Shown here in pieces: positions 47,255 to 55,692 of a stretch of 64,000 bases of DNA. The notes beneath the pieces are model-generated. The model made no database searches and was not told where the DNA came from. It saw only the letters and a list, made by a program, of their open reading frames with translations. Origin of the DNA: Candidatus Onthomonas avicola (GTDB lineage Bacteria > Bacillota > Clostridia > Oscillospirales > Oscillospiraceae); assembly GCA_018710845.1 (NCBI GenBank), contig DVJB01000024.1:1-64000 (forward strand). Reading direction: 5' to 3'. A program made the translations under genes and the position numbers. Position 1 is the first letter of the stretch. Every line of letters begins with the position of its first letter.

Positions 47255-47905
47255 TTACGGCTGCTCCTTCCGGCTCTTGCGCTCCTGCGTGATGACCAGG
47301 ATCACAATCGCCGCAGCCGCGACAATCATCATCACAATCAGCTGCATCACCGGGGACTCGTCGCCCGTCTGAGGAGTGGAATCCCCTTTGGAGCCGCTGG
47401 TCTTGTCCTCCGGCGTGTCGTCCGCAGGCGCGGTCGGGTCAACATAGGTGTTCAGGAAGGTCACCGCATCCACCTTCTCCGACGGGCTGTCGCTGCTGCT
47501 GGCATAGACCTGGGCCTCCAGGCCGCCGCCGGCCGCGTTCGTCACCTGGATGGTGACGGTGTAGACCGCGTCGTCATAGGTCATGCCCTCGGTGCTCCCC
47601 GCCACCTGGCTCACGGTGTAGACATAGTCTCCCGGCTCGGTGTAGTAGAAGCCCTCAAAGGCGCCCGTGCTGTCGCCGGCGAGCAGCAGCTCCTCCTGCT
47701 CCGGCATCGGCGCGCCGTCGCGCGCGGCGATGGTGATGACGAACTGTTCTTCACTCTCTCCGTTGAGCGTGACGCCGACCGGGAGGCAGGCCGTGCACTC
47801 ATAGGCGGCCTCTGCCGCCTGCGCCTTGACAGGCATCAGCAATGTGGCCGCGAGCAGCACGGGAAGGACCAGCAATCCGCTCAGTTTCCGTATCGCTTGA
47901 TTCAT
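47255..47905 (-). CDS. Pilin-like surface protein (Spy0128/FctA type)
   Basis: 216 aa. Signal peptide, one Spy0128-type pilin domain (FVITIAARDGAPMP, EPGDYVYTVSQVAGSTEGMTYDD, TVTIQVTNA, VTFLNTY) of the kind stabilised by isopeptide bonds. A sorting-like STPQTGDES is followed by a membrane helix and a basic tail (RKSRKEQP). Likely substrate of the sortase encoded just upstream. Start ATG 47905 chosen for its signal peptide; the only ribosome-site candidate is AGGTACC. Confidence 0.88.
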   Translation of the reverse strand: MNQAIRKLSGLLVLPVLLAATLLMPVKAQAAEAAYECTACLPVGVTLNGESEEQFVITIAARDGAPMPEQEELLLAGDSTGAFEGFYYTEPGDYVYTVSQVAGSTEGMTYDDAVYTVTIQVTNAAGGGLEAQVYASSSDSPSEKVDAVTFLNTYVDPTAPADDTPEDKTSGSKGDSTPQTGDESPVMQLIVMMIVAAAAIVILVITQERKSRKEQP

Positions 47906-47980
47906 TGTTTCAGGTACCTCCTTGCATGGACTTCGGGCAGGGCGGCGCAGGGGACGCATCCCGGCCCTCAGCCCATCTTG

Positions 47981-48730
47981 TCAGCTCACGCGGTCCAGCC
48001 GCCCGAAGATGACCACGCGTCCGTTGGTAGTTGCCTCTGCACAGGTGGACAGTCCGATCACCTTGTCCCCCGGGGCAACGCCGATCTCCCGGCTCTGCAC
48101 CGCAATCTCGTCCACATAGTACAACAGCTCGCTCACGTCGCCCGCCGGCTGGGCCGTCGGGTTGTAGATCACGCTGTCAAAGGCGTCCACCTGGACACAG
48201 GCGAAAATCGTGATGTCATAGGTGGCGTCCGGCAGGTAGAGCGTGCCGGTGGAGTGCAATTCAAAGTAATCGGTGTTCACAAACTCGACGACATCGCCGA
48301 ACATCGCGCCGTTGTCCATATGATGTCCGTAGACAAGGGTATAGGAGTCGGAGAGGTCGCGGGCGTTGTCGCTGTCCAGAAAAATAGAGCCGGACAGGGC
48401 AAACTCGCCGTAGACGTCCTTGTTCACATACTCCATGTCATCGTCCCCTATGACGACGGGGTAGTCGATGTTGGTGTCGTCAATGGTCAGCCAGGCGCAC
48501 ACGTCGGGGTTGACGGCCCGCAGCTCCTCCAGGGTGGGGTTGGAGTCCGGGTCGCCGCCGGCGGCGGGCTTGAACTGCAGCAGGTCGCTGGAGAGGAACG
48601 CGCCGCTGTAGAGCATGGCGGTATCCCAGAGGGAGTAGCCGCCGTAGAGCAGCATGATCACAATCAGCGCCGCGGCAAGCATGCTGACCAGACGGTCGCC
48701 GAAGCGCGCCAGATTGGCCGCGGTGTGCAA
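47981..48730 (-). CDS. srtB: Class B sortase
   Basis: 249-aa membrane-anchored cysteine transpeptidase: N-terminal membrane helix, catalytic His in LVYGHHMDNGAMF, Cys in VIGLSTCAEA, Arg in NGRVVIFGRL. Attaches or polymerises pilin-like proteins. Lies between the pilin gene and a broken surface-protein gene. Confidence 0.94.
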   Translation of the reverse strand: MHTAANLARFGDRLVSMLAAALIVIMLLYGGYSLWDTAMLYSGAFLSSDLLQFKPAAGGDPDSNPTLEELRAVNPDVCAWLTIDDTNIDYPVVIGDDDMEYVNKDVYGEFALSGSIFLDSDNARDLSDSYTLVYGHHMDNGAMFGDVVEFVNTDYFELHSTGTLYLPDATYDITIFACVQVDAFDSVIYNPTAQPAGDVSELLYYVDEIAVQSREIGVAPGDKVIGLSTCAEATTNGRVVIFGRLDRVS

Positions 48731-48876
48731 GAGGTCACCCTCCTTTCAGCAGGTGGCGTCATCTTCAGGCTCGCCGGCCTGCCCCCGCCGGGCCGGGGCC
48801 CGGCGGGGAAAAATGCAGGCGGGAAGCGGGGGATTGTCTGTCAGGCTTTCCTGTCAGTCGTCCCGGCGCGCGGGGA

Positions 48877-49298
48877 TCAGGCGTCGCGGCGCTTGCCCAG
48901 GAAGAGGACCAGGGCGGCCACAGCCACGACCACCATCAGCGCGTAGGGGGCGATGTCGGTCACAATGCCGGTGGGGGTGGAGGCAGACTTGGTGTTGGTG
49001 ATGCTCTCAACAGTCTCGTCGGCGATCACATTGCCGGAAACAACACCATCATTCGCGCCTACAGTATCCGTCACAGTGTAGCCCTGAGACACGCCGTCGG
49101 TCTCCGTCACGGTGTATGCTCCTCCTGTGTGCAGGTCAGCACATCTGCGTTGAGGGTGGCGGCCGGCTGAATCAGCGACATCACCGTGCCGAGAACCACC
49201 ATGATTGCCAATCCTGTGATGAATGTTGCGTACGCTTTGCGGCGCGGGGCCCGGTGGTTTCTGCGGCGCCGGGCAGTGTCCCTGATGTGCTCAGCCAT
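48877..49298 (-). pseudogene. Collapsed sortase-dependent surface protein
   Basis: Two pieces of one gene. 5' piece (49298 to about 49107): a basic start MAEHIRDTARRRRN, membrane signal, then ADVLTCTQEEHT, the opening of Cys-rich EEHTHTD-type repeats. 3' piece (about 49128-48877): in another frame AYTVTETDGVSQGYTVTD, then SITNTKSASTPTGIV, membrane helix and FLGKRRDA, a Spy0128-type C-terminus. They join at GGAGCATACAC, which fits both the EEHT and the GAYT coding contexts, so the middle was lost by recombination between short repeats, with a frameshift. Could also be an assembly collapse of a repetitive gene. Confidence 0.75.
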
Positions 49299-49436
49299 AC
49301 GCCACACCTCCTTCCTTCGTATCTCACTTGGCTTACCGTTGTGCTGCGTCTCTCTTCCTGTATGCCAATCGGGGAAGCCGGCCCCGTTCCTGCTGCAAAA
49401 TGTGGCAGCAGCCGAGTTTCGGTCCCAGTTTTTGTA

Positions 49437-49465
49437 ATTATACCCTCCGCCGGAAAAGAAGTCAA
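49437..49465 (-). promoter_or_regulatory. Promoter of the surface-protein/sortase cluster; gap 49299-50001
   Basis: Minus strand TTGACT, 17-nt spacer, TATAAT. The remainder of this ~700-bp gap is very AT-rich and holds no gene I can support; a GC hairpin (49951-49978, arms CCTCGTCGCC / GGCGGCGAGG) precedes the dps ribosome site. Confidence 0.75.
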
Positions 49466-50001
49466 CCCGTTTTACATCGTAAAAATATTACGTTTTAGTA
49501 TCATTTCCATTTTTTGGTGTTTGCTTGTATGGGGAAAACGCGCGAATTTGTTTGAATCGGCTCGATACAGCGCAGGAAATGGTCGAATCTCGCGAGCCGT
49601 TTTGTATTATTTTCCAATTATAATCTTATAATTCCGAATATTTCCAGTGCTATTAACAAGATTATCCATTTCTTATTCGAAATACTTCAGAGGGCCACCG
49701 CTGTCCCCCGCGCTGATTTGCCGCCGGAGGCAAGCTGTCCCTGCTGCCTCAAATCCAGGCCGTCCCCGTCCGGTTGGATAATAAACATAATATATATGCA
49801 ATTTATGTATTGTTTTATATTTTAAAGTATTATCGTCATTTATCAAAAGTTTTTGGAATGGGTCGACTTGTATTTTTGCCCATTTTTTCTCCTCCGTTTT
49901 GGTAAAAACCTGCTTTGCACGCATATTTTTGTTCCGGACGGGGAAGCTAGCCTCGTCGCCGAGGCACCGGCGGCGAGGACGTCAAAGGAGGATTGCAATC
50001 C

Positions 50002-50448
50002 ATGAAGAAGAAGACCGCCTCAGCGCTCAACGGCTATCTGGCCAACGTGGCTGTGGTCTATTTTAAGCTGCACTGCCTGCACTGGAATGTGGTTGGGCGC
50101 GACTTTCTGCCGGTACACGCCTGGCTGGAGGAGCTGTATGAGCGCTTCGCCGCCCTGCTCGACGAGCTGGCCGAATGCCTCAAGATGTACGGCGAACAGC
50201 CGCTGGCCACGATGAAGGCCTATCTGGACGCCGCCACCGTGCGCGAGGCGGACGCCGAGGAGCTCCGCTCGGACACGGCGCTGTCTATGGTACAGGAGGA
50301 CCTGCGCACCCTGCGTTCCCAGGCTGAGGCCATCCGCGCCGCCGCCGAGGAGGAGGGGCTGCACGCCGTCGCCGCGCAGATGGACGGCCATCTGGCCGAC
50401 TATCAGAAGACGCTCTGGCTTGTCAAGGCAACGCTGAAGGGAAAATAA
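50002..50448 (+). CDS. dps: Dps-family ferritin-like protein
   Basis: 148 aa four-helix protein. LHCLHWNVVGRDFLPVHAWLEELYERF contains the interface ferroxidase ligands (His, His, Asp/Glu) of Dps/MrgA. Stores iron and protects DNA from peroxide (family knowledge). Start ATG 50002 behind AAAGGAGG. Confidence 0.93.
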   Translation: MKKKTASALNGYLANVAVVYFKLHCLHWNVVGRDFLPVHAWLEELYERFAALLDELAECLKMYGEQPLATMKAYLDAATVREADAEELRSDTALSMVQEDLRTLRSQAEAIRAAAEEEGLHAVAAQMDGHLADYQKTLWLVKATLKGK

Positions 50449-50464
50449 CCGTGACCCCTGTAAA

Positions 50465-50504
50465 GCGCCCGCTGCGGAGAGAAAAACTCCGCGGCGGGCG
50501 CTCT
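50465..50504. terminator. Terminator between dps and spoIID
   Basis: 15-bp stem GCGCCCGCTGCGGAG / CTCCGCGGCGGGCGC with loop AGAAAAA; short T tail only. Confidence 0.65.
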
Positions 50505-50551
50505 TGCGCGCGTATCTGCTGTTATTGCCGCTCTGCCCCAGCTTCGGGTCA

Positions 50552-51685
50552 TCAGAGCGCGCTCAGCGACGTCCCGGGGTAGTAGTGGGCAAGGATCTCT
50601 CGGTAGCCTTCTCCCGCCTTGGCCATGACGTTGGCTCCGTACTGGCTCATGCCCACCCCGTGGCCGTAGCCGGTGACATAAAAGGTGATGTTCTCCCCCT
50701 CACAGGAGAGGGTAAAGCTGGCCGAGCGCAGCTCAAACACGGCGCGCGCCTCCTGCGCGGTGAGTGTGAGTCCCCCTACCGTCACCCCGGTGAGCAGCCC
50801 GTCCGTGTCGTAGATCATCGGTCCGAACCAGCCTGCACAGTCCCCCTCCAGCACGATCTCCGGGTACTGTGCGCGCAGGCGCTCGGCTGCCTCGTCCGCC
50901 GTCATGGTCACCACACTGTAGTAGTTGGGGGCGTCCCCCTCTCCCTCCGGCGTGTCCACCACCGTGAGATAGGGCAGGTCCTCTCCCCAGACCGAGGCCG
51001 CCGACCGCGTCCTCCCGTCAGAGGAGGAGTGAAACGCGGCGAGAATCGCCTCTCCCTCCCAGGTGAGGTACTCGCCGCCGGTGTCCTCGACGGCGGCGGT
51101 CAGCTTGGCCGCGTAGCTCTCCCGCTCGTCCTCCTCCCAGGCGGCCAGTCGGTCCTCCCGGCTCATCCACGCCTGACAGCAGGCGGCGTCACAGCACAGC
51201 TCCGCCTCCGGGTGGTTGTCCGTCGGATGGTCCATCCGGTAGAGGGCGTAGGTCCGCGCCGCCACCGCCTGCGCCCGCAGCGCCTGCTCCTGAAAGGCGG
51301 CCGGCATCTCCGCCGCCACCACGCCCCAGAGGTACTCCTCCAGCCCGAGCGTCTGCACGGTTCCGTCCTCCATCCGCAGCCGGACAGACTGCCCCTCGGA
51401 GGGCGCCTCCTCTGCGGTGATCTCCTCCGCGTCAGTCCCCTCGGTCTCCGTGTCCGCCGCGTCCTCCTGCGCTGTCTCCTCAGCGGCCGCCGGCGTCTGC
51501 CCTGTCTCCCCCTGGTTATCGGATGGCGGCGCGGTCTCCGCCGAAAGAGAATCCCCCAGCTGCGCGTCCTCCCCCGCCGCGCGCTCCGTCCCGTCCGCCG
51601 CGGGTGCGGCGAGCAGAAAGGCCGCCGGCATCAGCAGCACCGCCGCCATCAGCGCGGCGGCGAGCAGCACGATTCGATGCATCAT
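50552..51685 (-). CDS. spoIID: SpoIID-family sporulation protein
   Basis: 377 aa. N-terminal membrane signal, an acidic low-complexity spacer (about 30-95), then the SpoIID/LytB domain: LEEYLWGVVAAEMPAAFQEQALRAQAVAARTYAL, AILAAFHSSSDGRTRSAASVW, and the C-terminal FYVTGYGHGVGMSQYGANVMA. SpoIID is a lytic transglycosylase of the engulfment machinery with SpoIIM and SpoIIP (family knowledge). Transcribed alone. Confidence 0.94.
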   Translation of the reverse strand: MMHRIVLLAAALMAAVLLMPAAFLLAAPAADGTERAAGEDAQLGDSLSAETAPPSDNQGETGQTPAAAEETAQEDAADTETEGTDAEEITAEEAPSEGQSVRLRMEDGTVQTLGLEEYLWGVVAAEMPAAFQEQALRAQAVAARTYALYRMDHPTDNHPEAELCCDAACCQAWMSREDRLAAWEEDERESYAAKLTAAVEDTGGEYLTWEGEAILAAFHSSSDGRTRSAASVWGEDLPYLTVVDTPEGEGDAPNYYSVVTMTADEAAERLRAQYPEIVLEGDCAGWFGPMIYDTDGLLTGVTVGGLTLTAQEARAVFELRSASFTLSCEGENITFYVTGYGHGVGMSQYGANVMAKAGEGYREILAHYYPGTSLSAL

Positions 51686-51942
51686 AATTTAGCGCTCCTT
51701 GCAAACTATAAAAAATTCCGGTCCCAAAAGCACGCAAAATTACTGTCTTGCAACATCTATCCAAGCCATCTATGACGGATTCCACCGCAAAAATTCATTC
51801 CCGAGGAAGTTGGCATTGACTTCGCGGGAAAAATCCGGTATACTTTTGACAGAAATCGTCTGCCGGTAGAGGGCATCATTGGGGCCGTCTGTGCGAATCC
51901 GGTTGGAACGGAATGAATTTTAGGAGAGAAGGCGTGGAACGC

Positions 51943-53310
51943 ATGGCAAAAACCCTATCTGAACAGACTGTCGATTTTATCCACGGGCTGAGCGGTTCCT
52001 ATCTAGAAAACAGCTATATTCCCTCGGAGCTGTATCACAAGTATCAGGTCAAGCGCGGCCTGCGCAACGAGGACAACACCGGCGTCATGGCCGGCCTGAC
52101 CCGCATCGGCAACGTACGCGGCTACTACATCCAGGACGGAGAGCGGATGCCCACGCAGGGCCAGCTCATCTACCGCGGCATCGACGTGGAGGACCTGATT
52201 CAGGGCTGCTCGTCGGAAAACCGCTTTGGCTTTGAGGAGACTTGCTACCTGCTGCTGATGGGCAGCCTCCCCAACCGCACGCAGCTGGAGCACTTCCAGC
52301 AGGCCCTGGAGGAGATGCGCACCCTGCCGCCCATGTTCACCGAGGACACCATTCTGAAGGGACCCAGCCCCAACGTGATGAACAAGCTCGCGCGCAGCAT
52401 CCTCGCGCTCTATTCCTATGATGAGGACCCCGAGTCTATGACGGTGGAGAATCAGCTGCGGCTGTCCATGCAGCTCATCGCGCGCACGCCGGTCATCGTC
52501 GCGCACGCCTACGCGGCCAAGCGGCGGTACTTTGACCACGAGTCGCTCTACCTCCATCTGCCCAAGGCCGGCCAGGGCACGGCGGAGACCTTCCTGTCCG
52601 TCGTCCGGCAGGACCAGCAGTTCACCGACGACGAGGCCAAACTGCTCGACCTGTGCCTGATGCTGCACGCCGAGCACGGCGGCGGCAACAACTCCACCTT
52701 TACCTGCCGTGTCATCTCCTCGTCCTATACCGATATGTTCTCCTCCATCGCGGCGGCGGTCGGCTCACTCAAGGGCCCGCGCCACGGCGGGGCGAATATC
52801 CGCTGCAAGCAGATGATGGATTACATCGCCGGGGAGGTCCATGACTGGAAGGACGACGAGGAGATCTGCCGCTGCCTGGTGCGGCTGCTGAAAAAGGAGG
52901 GCTTTGACCACAGCGGTCTGATCTACGGCATGGGCCACGCGGTCTATACCCTCTCCGACCCGCGTGCGGAGGTGCTGCGCCACTTCAGCCGGAACCTCGC
53001 CATCAAAAAGGGGATGGAGGACCGCCTGGACCTGATCGAGAGCGTCGAGCGGCTCACGCCGTCCGTCTTTGCCTATGTGACCGGCAAGGACAAGGTGATG
53101 TGTGCCAACGTGGACCTCTACTCCGGCTTTGTCTACGAGATGCTCAACATCCCGGAGGAGCTTTACACCCCGCTGTTCGCCACGGCGCGCATGGTCGGCT
53201 GGTGCGCCCACCGGCTGGAGGAGATCTTCAACCCGAGCCGCATCATTCGTCCGGCCTACAAGGCGATCTCTCCCACCAGCCCGTTTATCCCTCTGGACGA
53301 CCGCGGCTGA
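51943..53310 (+). CDS. gltA: Citrate synthase
   Basis: About 455 aa, si-type citrate/2-methylcitrate synthase. Landmarks: GYYIQDGERMPTQGQLIYRGIDVEDLI, catalytic His in LMLHAEHGGGNNSTFTCR, LKGPRHGGANIRCKQMM, and YGMGHAVYTLSDPRAEVLR. Provides citrate for glutamate synthesis in the incomplete TCA pathway of anaerobes. ATG 51943 or GTG 51934 (behind AGGAG) may be the start. Confidence 0.94.
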   Translation: MAKTLSEQTVDFIHGLSGSYLENSYIPSELYHKYQVKRGLRNEDNTGVMAGLTRIGNVRGYYIQDGERMPTQGQLIYRGIDVEDLIQGCSSENRFGFEETCYLLLMGSLPNRTQLEHFQQALEEMRTLPPMFTEDTILKGPSPNVMNKLARSILALYSYDEDPESMTVENQLRLSMQLIARTPVIVAHAYAAKRRYFDHESLYLHLPKAGQGTAETFLSVVRQDQQFTDDEAKLLDLCLMLHAEHGGGNNSTFTCRVISSSYTDMFSSIAAAVGSLKGPRHGGANIRCKQMMDYIAGEVHDWKDDEEICRCLVRLLKKEGFDHSGLIYGMGHAVYTLSDPRAEVLRHFSRNLAIKKGMEDRLDLIESVERLTPSVFAYVTGKDKVMCANVDLYSGFVYEMLNIPEELYTPLFATARMVGWCAHRLEEIFNPSRIIRPAYKAISPTSPFIPLDDRG

Positions 53311-53471
53311 CTGTGGTACAATAGACAAAAGGCTCTTTTGTCAAATCCCCAGTCAATTGGTCGCCCTTTGCGGGGAGGGGGCCTTTCAAACTCCATACAC
53401 AGATATTCATGAGGGCGGCCGCTTTTCTCTTGCGCGGCCGCCCATCCTGTTTTCAGAAGGGAGATGAGGTC

Positions 53472-54791
53472 TTGAGCGCGTCCCGCAGCAATCGCCGTCG
53501 CCGCCGCCGTCGCAGCGCCGCCATCCTGAACCTGCTTCCGCGTCGGCTGAGTCCCGGCGTGGTGCTCAACACGGTGTGCAGCATTATCATTGTCATCTGT
53601 CTGGTGATCGGCCTGTTCCAGTGGCAGGCCGAGCGGCAGCGGGCCGCCGAGGAGGCCGAGCGTCTGGCCGCCGAGGAGGCCGCCCGGCAGGAAGAGGAGG
53701 CGGCCGCGGCCGCCACAGCCGCCGCGACCTACGACTTCACCGTCGCCTTGGCCGGGGACGTCAACCTGGACGACAGCTGGCCCACCATGACCTATCTCGC
53801 CGCCCAGGAGGGCGGGATCTCCGACTGCATCGACGCCGGCCTGCTGGAGCGGATGCAGAGCGCGGACCTGTTCTGCCTCAACAGCGAGTTCGCCTTCACC
53901 ACCGGCGGGCAGGCACTGGACGGCAAGGCATACACCTTCCGCTCCGACCCCTCCAACGTCTCCATCTACCAGACGATGGGGGTAGACCTGGTGACGCTGG
54001 CGAACAACCACATCTACGACTTCGGCCCCGAGGGTCTGACGGACACCCTCGCCACCCTGGACGGGGCGGGCATCGCCCACGTCGGCGCGGGCGAGACGCT
54101 CACCGACGCGATGACGCCCTACTACTGGGAGCACGACGGGGTGACCGTCGCCTTTGTCAGCGCCTGCTGCGCGGAGCAGAACCGCTTCACCCCGGAGGCC
54201 ACGGCGGACAGCTCAGGCGTGCTGCTGTGCTATGAGACGGACAAGTTCGTCTCCGCCATCCAGACCGCCCGGCAAAACGCGGACTACGTGATTGCCTGCG
54301 TCCACTGGGGCACCGATTACGTCTACGAGGCCAGCGAGCAGCAGCGCGCCGACGCGCGGACTTACATCGACGCCGGGGCGGACGTCATTGTCGGCTCCCA
54401 CTCGCACTGCCTGCAGGGCATCGAGTACTATAACGGCAAGCCCATCTTCTACAGCCTCGGCTCGGGCTGGTTCAACGAGCGGACGCTGGAGACCTGTCTG
54501 CTCGAGCTGCGCTTCACCGGCGACGGCAACGGCGGGGAGATCACCGCCACCGTCGTGCCCGCCATCCAGGAGAACTGTACCACCCGCCTCACCCAGAGCG
54601 AGCAGGAGGCACAGCAGGTCTTCGACCTCATGCTGGAGTACTCCTTTGACGTGAACATCTCCGCCGACGGGCTGGTGACACCCGCCTCCGCACAGGCAGA
54701 GGACTCTTCTGCGGAGACAGGCGACACCACCGCGGAGGCGAGCGACACAACGCCGGAGGACACTTCACCGCCCGACGAGGCGGCATCCTGA
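53472..54791 (+). CDS. CapA-family (poly-gamma-glutamate capsule-like) protein
   Basis: 439 aa. Very basic N-terminus (RSNRRRRRRRS), a membrane helix, an Ala/Glu-rich coiled segment, then a CapA metallophosphatase-like domain: FTVALAGDVNLDD, DLFCLNSEFAF, MGVDLVTLANNHIYDFG, YVIACVHWGTDY and DVIVGSHSHCLQGIEYYNGKPIFYSLG. The C-terminal 45 residues are acidic low complexity. Anchored outside the cell; substrate unknown. TTG start 53472 behind GAAGGGAG. A GGGCGGCCGC hairpin lies just upstream. Confidence 0.9.
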   Translation: MSASRSNRRRRRRRSAAILNLLPRRLSPGVVLNTVCSIIIVICLVIGLFQWQAERQRAAEEAERLAAEEAARQEEEAAAAATAAATYDFTVALAGDVNLDDSWPTMTYLAAQEGGISDCIDAGLLERMQSADLFCLNSEFAFTTGGQALDGKAYTFRSDPSNVSIYQTMGVDLVTLANNHIYDFGPEGLTDTLATLDGAGIAHVGAGETLTDAMTPYYWEHDGVTVAFVSACCAEQNRFTPEATADSSGVLLCYETDKFVSAIQTARQNADYVIACVHWGTDYVYEASEQQRADARTYIDAGADVIVGSHSHCLQGIEYYNGKPIFYSLGSGWFNERTLETCLLELRFTGDGNGGEITATVVPAIQENCTTRLTQSEQEAQQVFDLMLEYSFDVNISADGLVTPASAQAEDSSAETGDTTAEASDTTPEDTSPPDEAAS

Positions 54792-54975
54792 TTGCCTGAG
54801 TGAGCCGCACCCTGCCAAGCCTTTGCAGACTGACAGGGTGCGGCCGTTGCCGTTTCATATCCGATTGAGAGCTAGGGCCTTTAGGAGCGAGTCTGACCGG
54901 CTCGCTCTCATTTTTCGTCTCAGCGCCTCTGCCCAAGCAATTCTCATTCCTGCATCCGGCCGCCGGGGCAGAAGT

Positions 54976-55015
54976 GTGACAATATCACGGAAGCGCCGCC
55001 GAAATGGAGTATACT
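54976..55015 (+). promoter_or_regulatory. trxA operon promoter with Crp/Fnr-like site
   Basis: -10 TATACT (55010-55015) without a consensus -35. GTGACAATATCAC (54976-54988) is an inverted repeat of Crp/Fnr type, centred about 40 nt before the expected start, the class II activator position. Confidence 0.6.
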
Positions 55016-55053
55016 AGAGGCATAACATTTCAAACATCAAGGAGGGCATATCC

Positions 55054-55359
55054 ATGTCAGTCATTACCATTCGCAGAGAGAATTTCCAAAACGAGGTGCT
55101 CCGCTCGGAACAGCCGGTCCTGTTGGACTTCTGGGCTCCCTGGTGCGGGCCGTGCCGGATGGTCAGCCCCATCGTGGACGAGATCGCCGATGAGAGGACC
55201 GATATCAAGGTGGGGAAGGTCAACGTAGATGAGCAGCCGGAGCTGGCAGCCCAATTCAAGGTCATGAGTATCCCCACCCTGGTGGTCCTGAAGAACGGCA
55301 AGATCACCAACCAGATGGTAGGGGCACGGCCCAAAGCCCAGATTCTGGCCATGCTGTGA
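55054..55359 (+). CDS. trxA: Thioredoxin
   Basis: 101 aa, full-length thioredoxin fold with active site WAPWCGPC (Cys31, Cys34) and cis-Pro in SIPTLVVLKNG. Reduces protein disulfides. First gene of an operon with a rhodanese and a CoA-disulfide reductase-rhodanese fusion, so it probably serves persulfide/sulfide redox chemistry more than general reduction (inference). AAGGAGGG precedes the ATG. Confidence 0.97.
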   Translation: MSVITIRRENFQNEVLRSEQPVLLDFWAPWCGPCRMVSPIVDEIADERTDIKVGKVNVDEQPELAAQFKVMSIPTLVVLKNGKITNQMVGARPKAQILAML

Positions 55360-55370
55360 GGGGGACAGAG

Positions 55371-55691
55371 ATGGGACTATCAGACCTGTTCAAGCGGCCG
55401 GATATCCAGCAGGGCGTAAGCGAATCCGGCGCCGTCCCCGGGGCGGTGCTGGTGGACGTCCGCACCCCACAGGAATATCGGGCGGGCCACATTCCCGGGA
55501 GCAGAAATGTGCCCCTGCAGGAGATCGGCGGCGCGGCGTCCAAACTGGGGCCCAAGGACACCCCCCTTTTCCTCTACTGCTACAGCGGCTCCCGGAGCGC
55601 GCAGGCGGCCGGCGCCCTGCGGCGCATGGGGTACACCAAGATCAAAAATATCGGCGGCATCGCCGCCTGGAAAGGTCCGGTGGAACGTTGA
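55371..55691 (+). CDS. Single-domain rhodanese
   Basis: 106 aa rhodanese with VLVDVRTPQEYRAGHIPGSRNVPL and active-site loop CYSGSRS, so the catalytic Cys is present. Transfers or carries sulfane sulfur. Starts 11 nt after trxA; its stop is one base before the next ATG. Confidence 0.94.
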   Translation: MGLSDLFKRPDIQQGVSESGAVPGAVLVDVRTPQEYRAGHIPGSRNVPLQEIGGAASKLGPKDTPLFLYCYSGSRSAQAAGALRRMGYTKIKNIGGIAAWKGPVER

Positions 55692-55692
55692 G

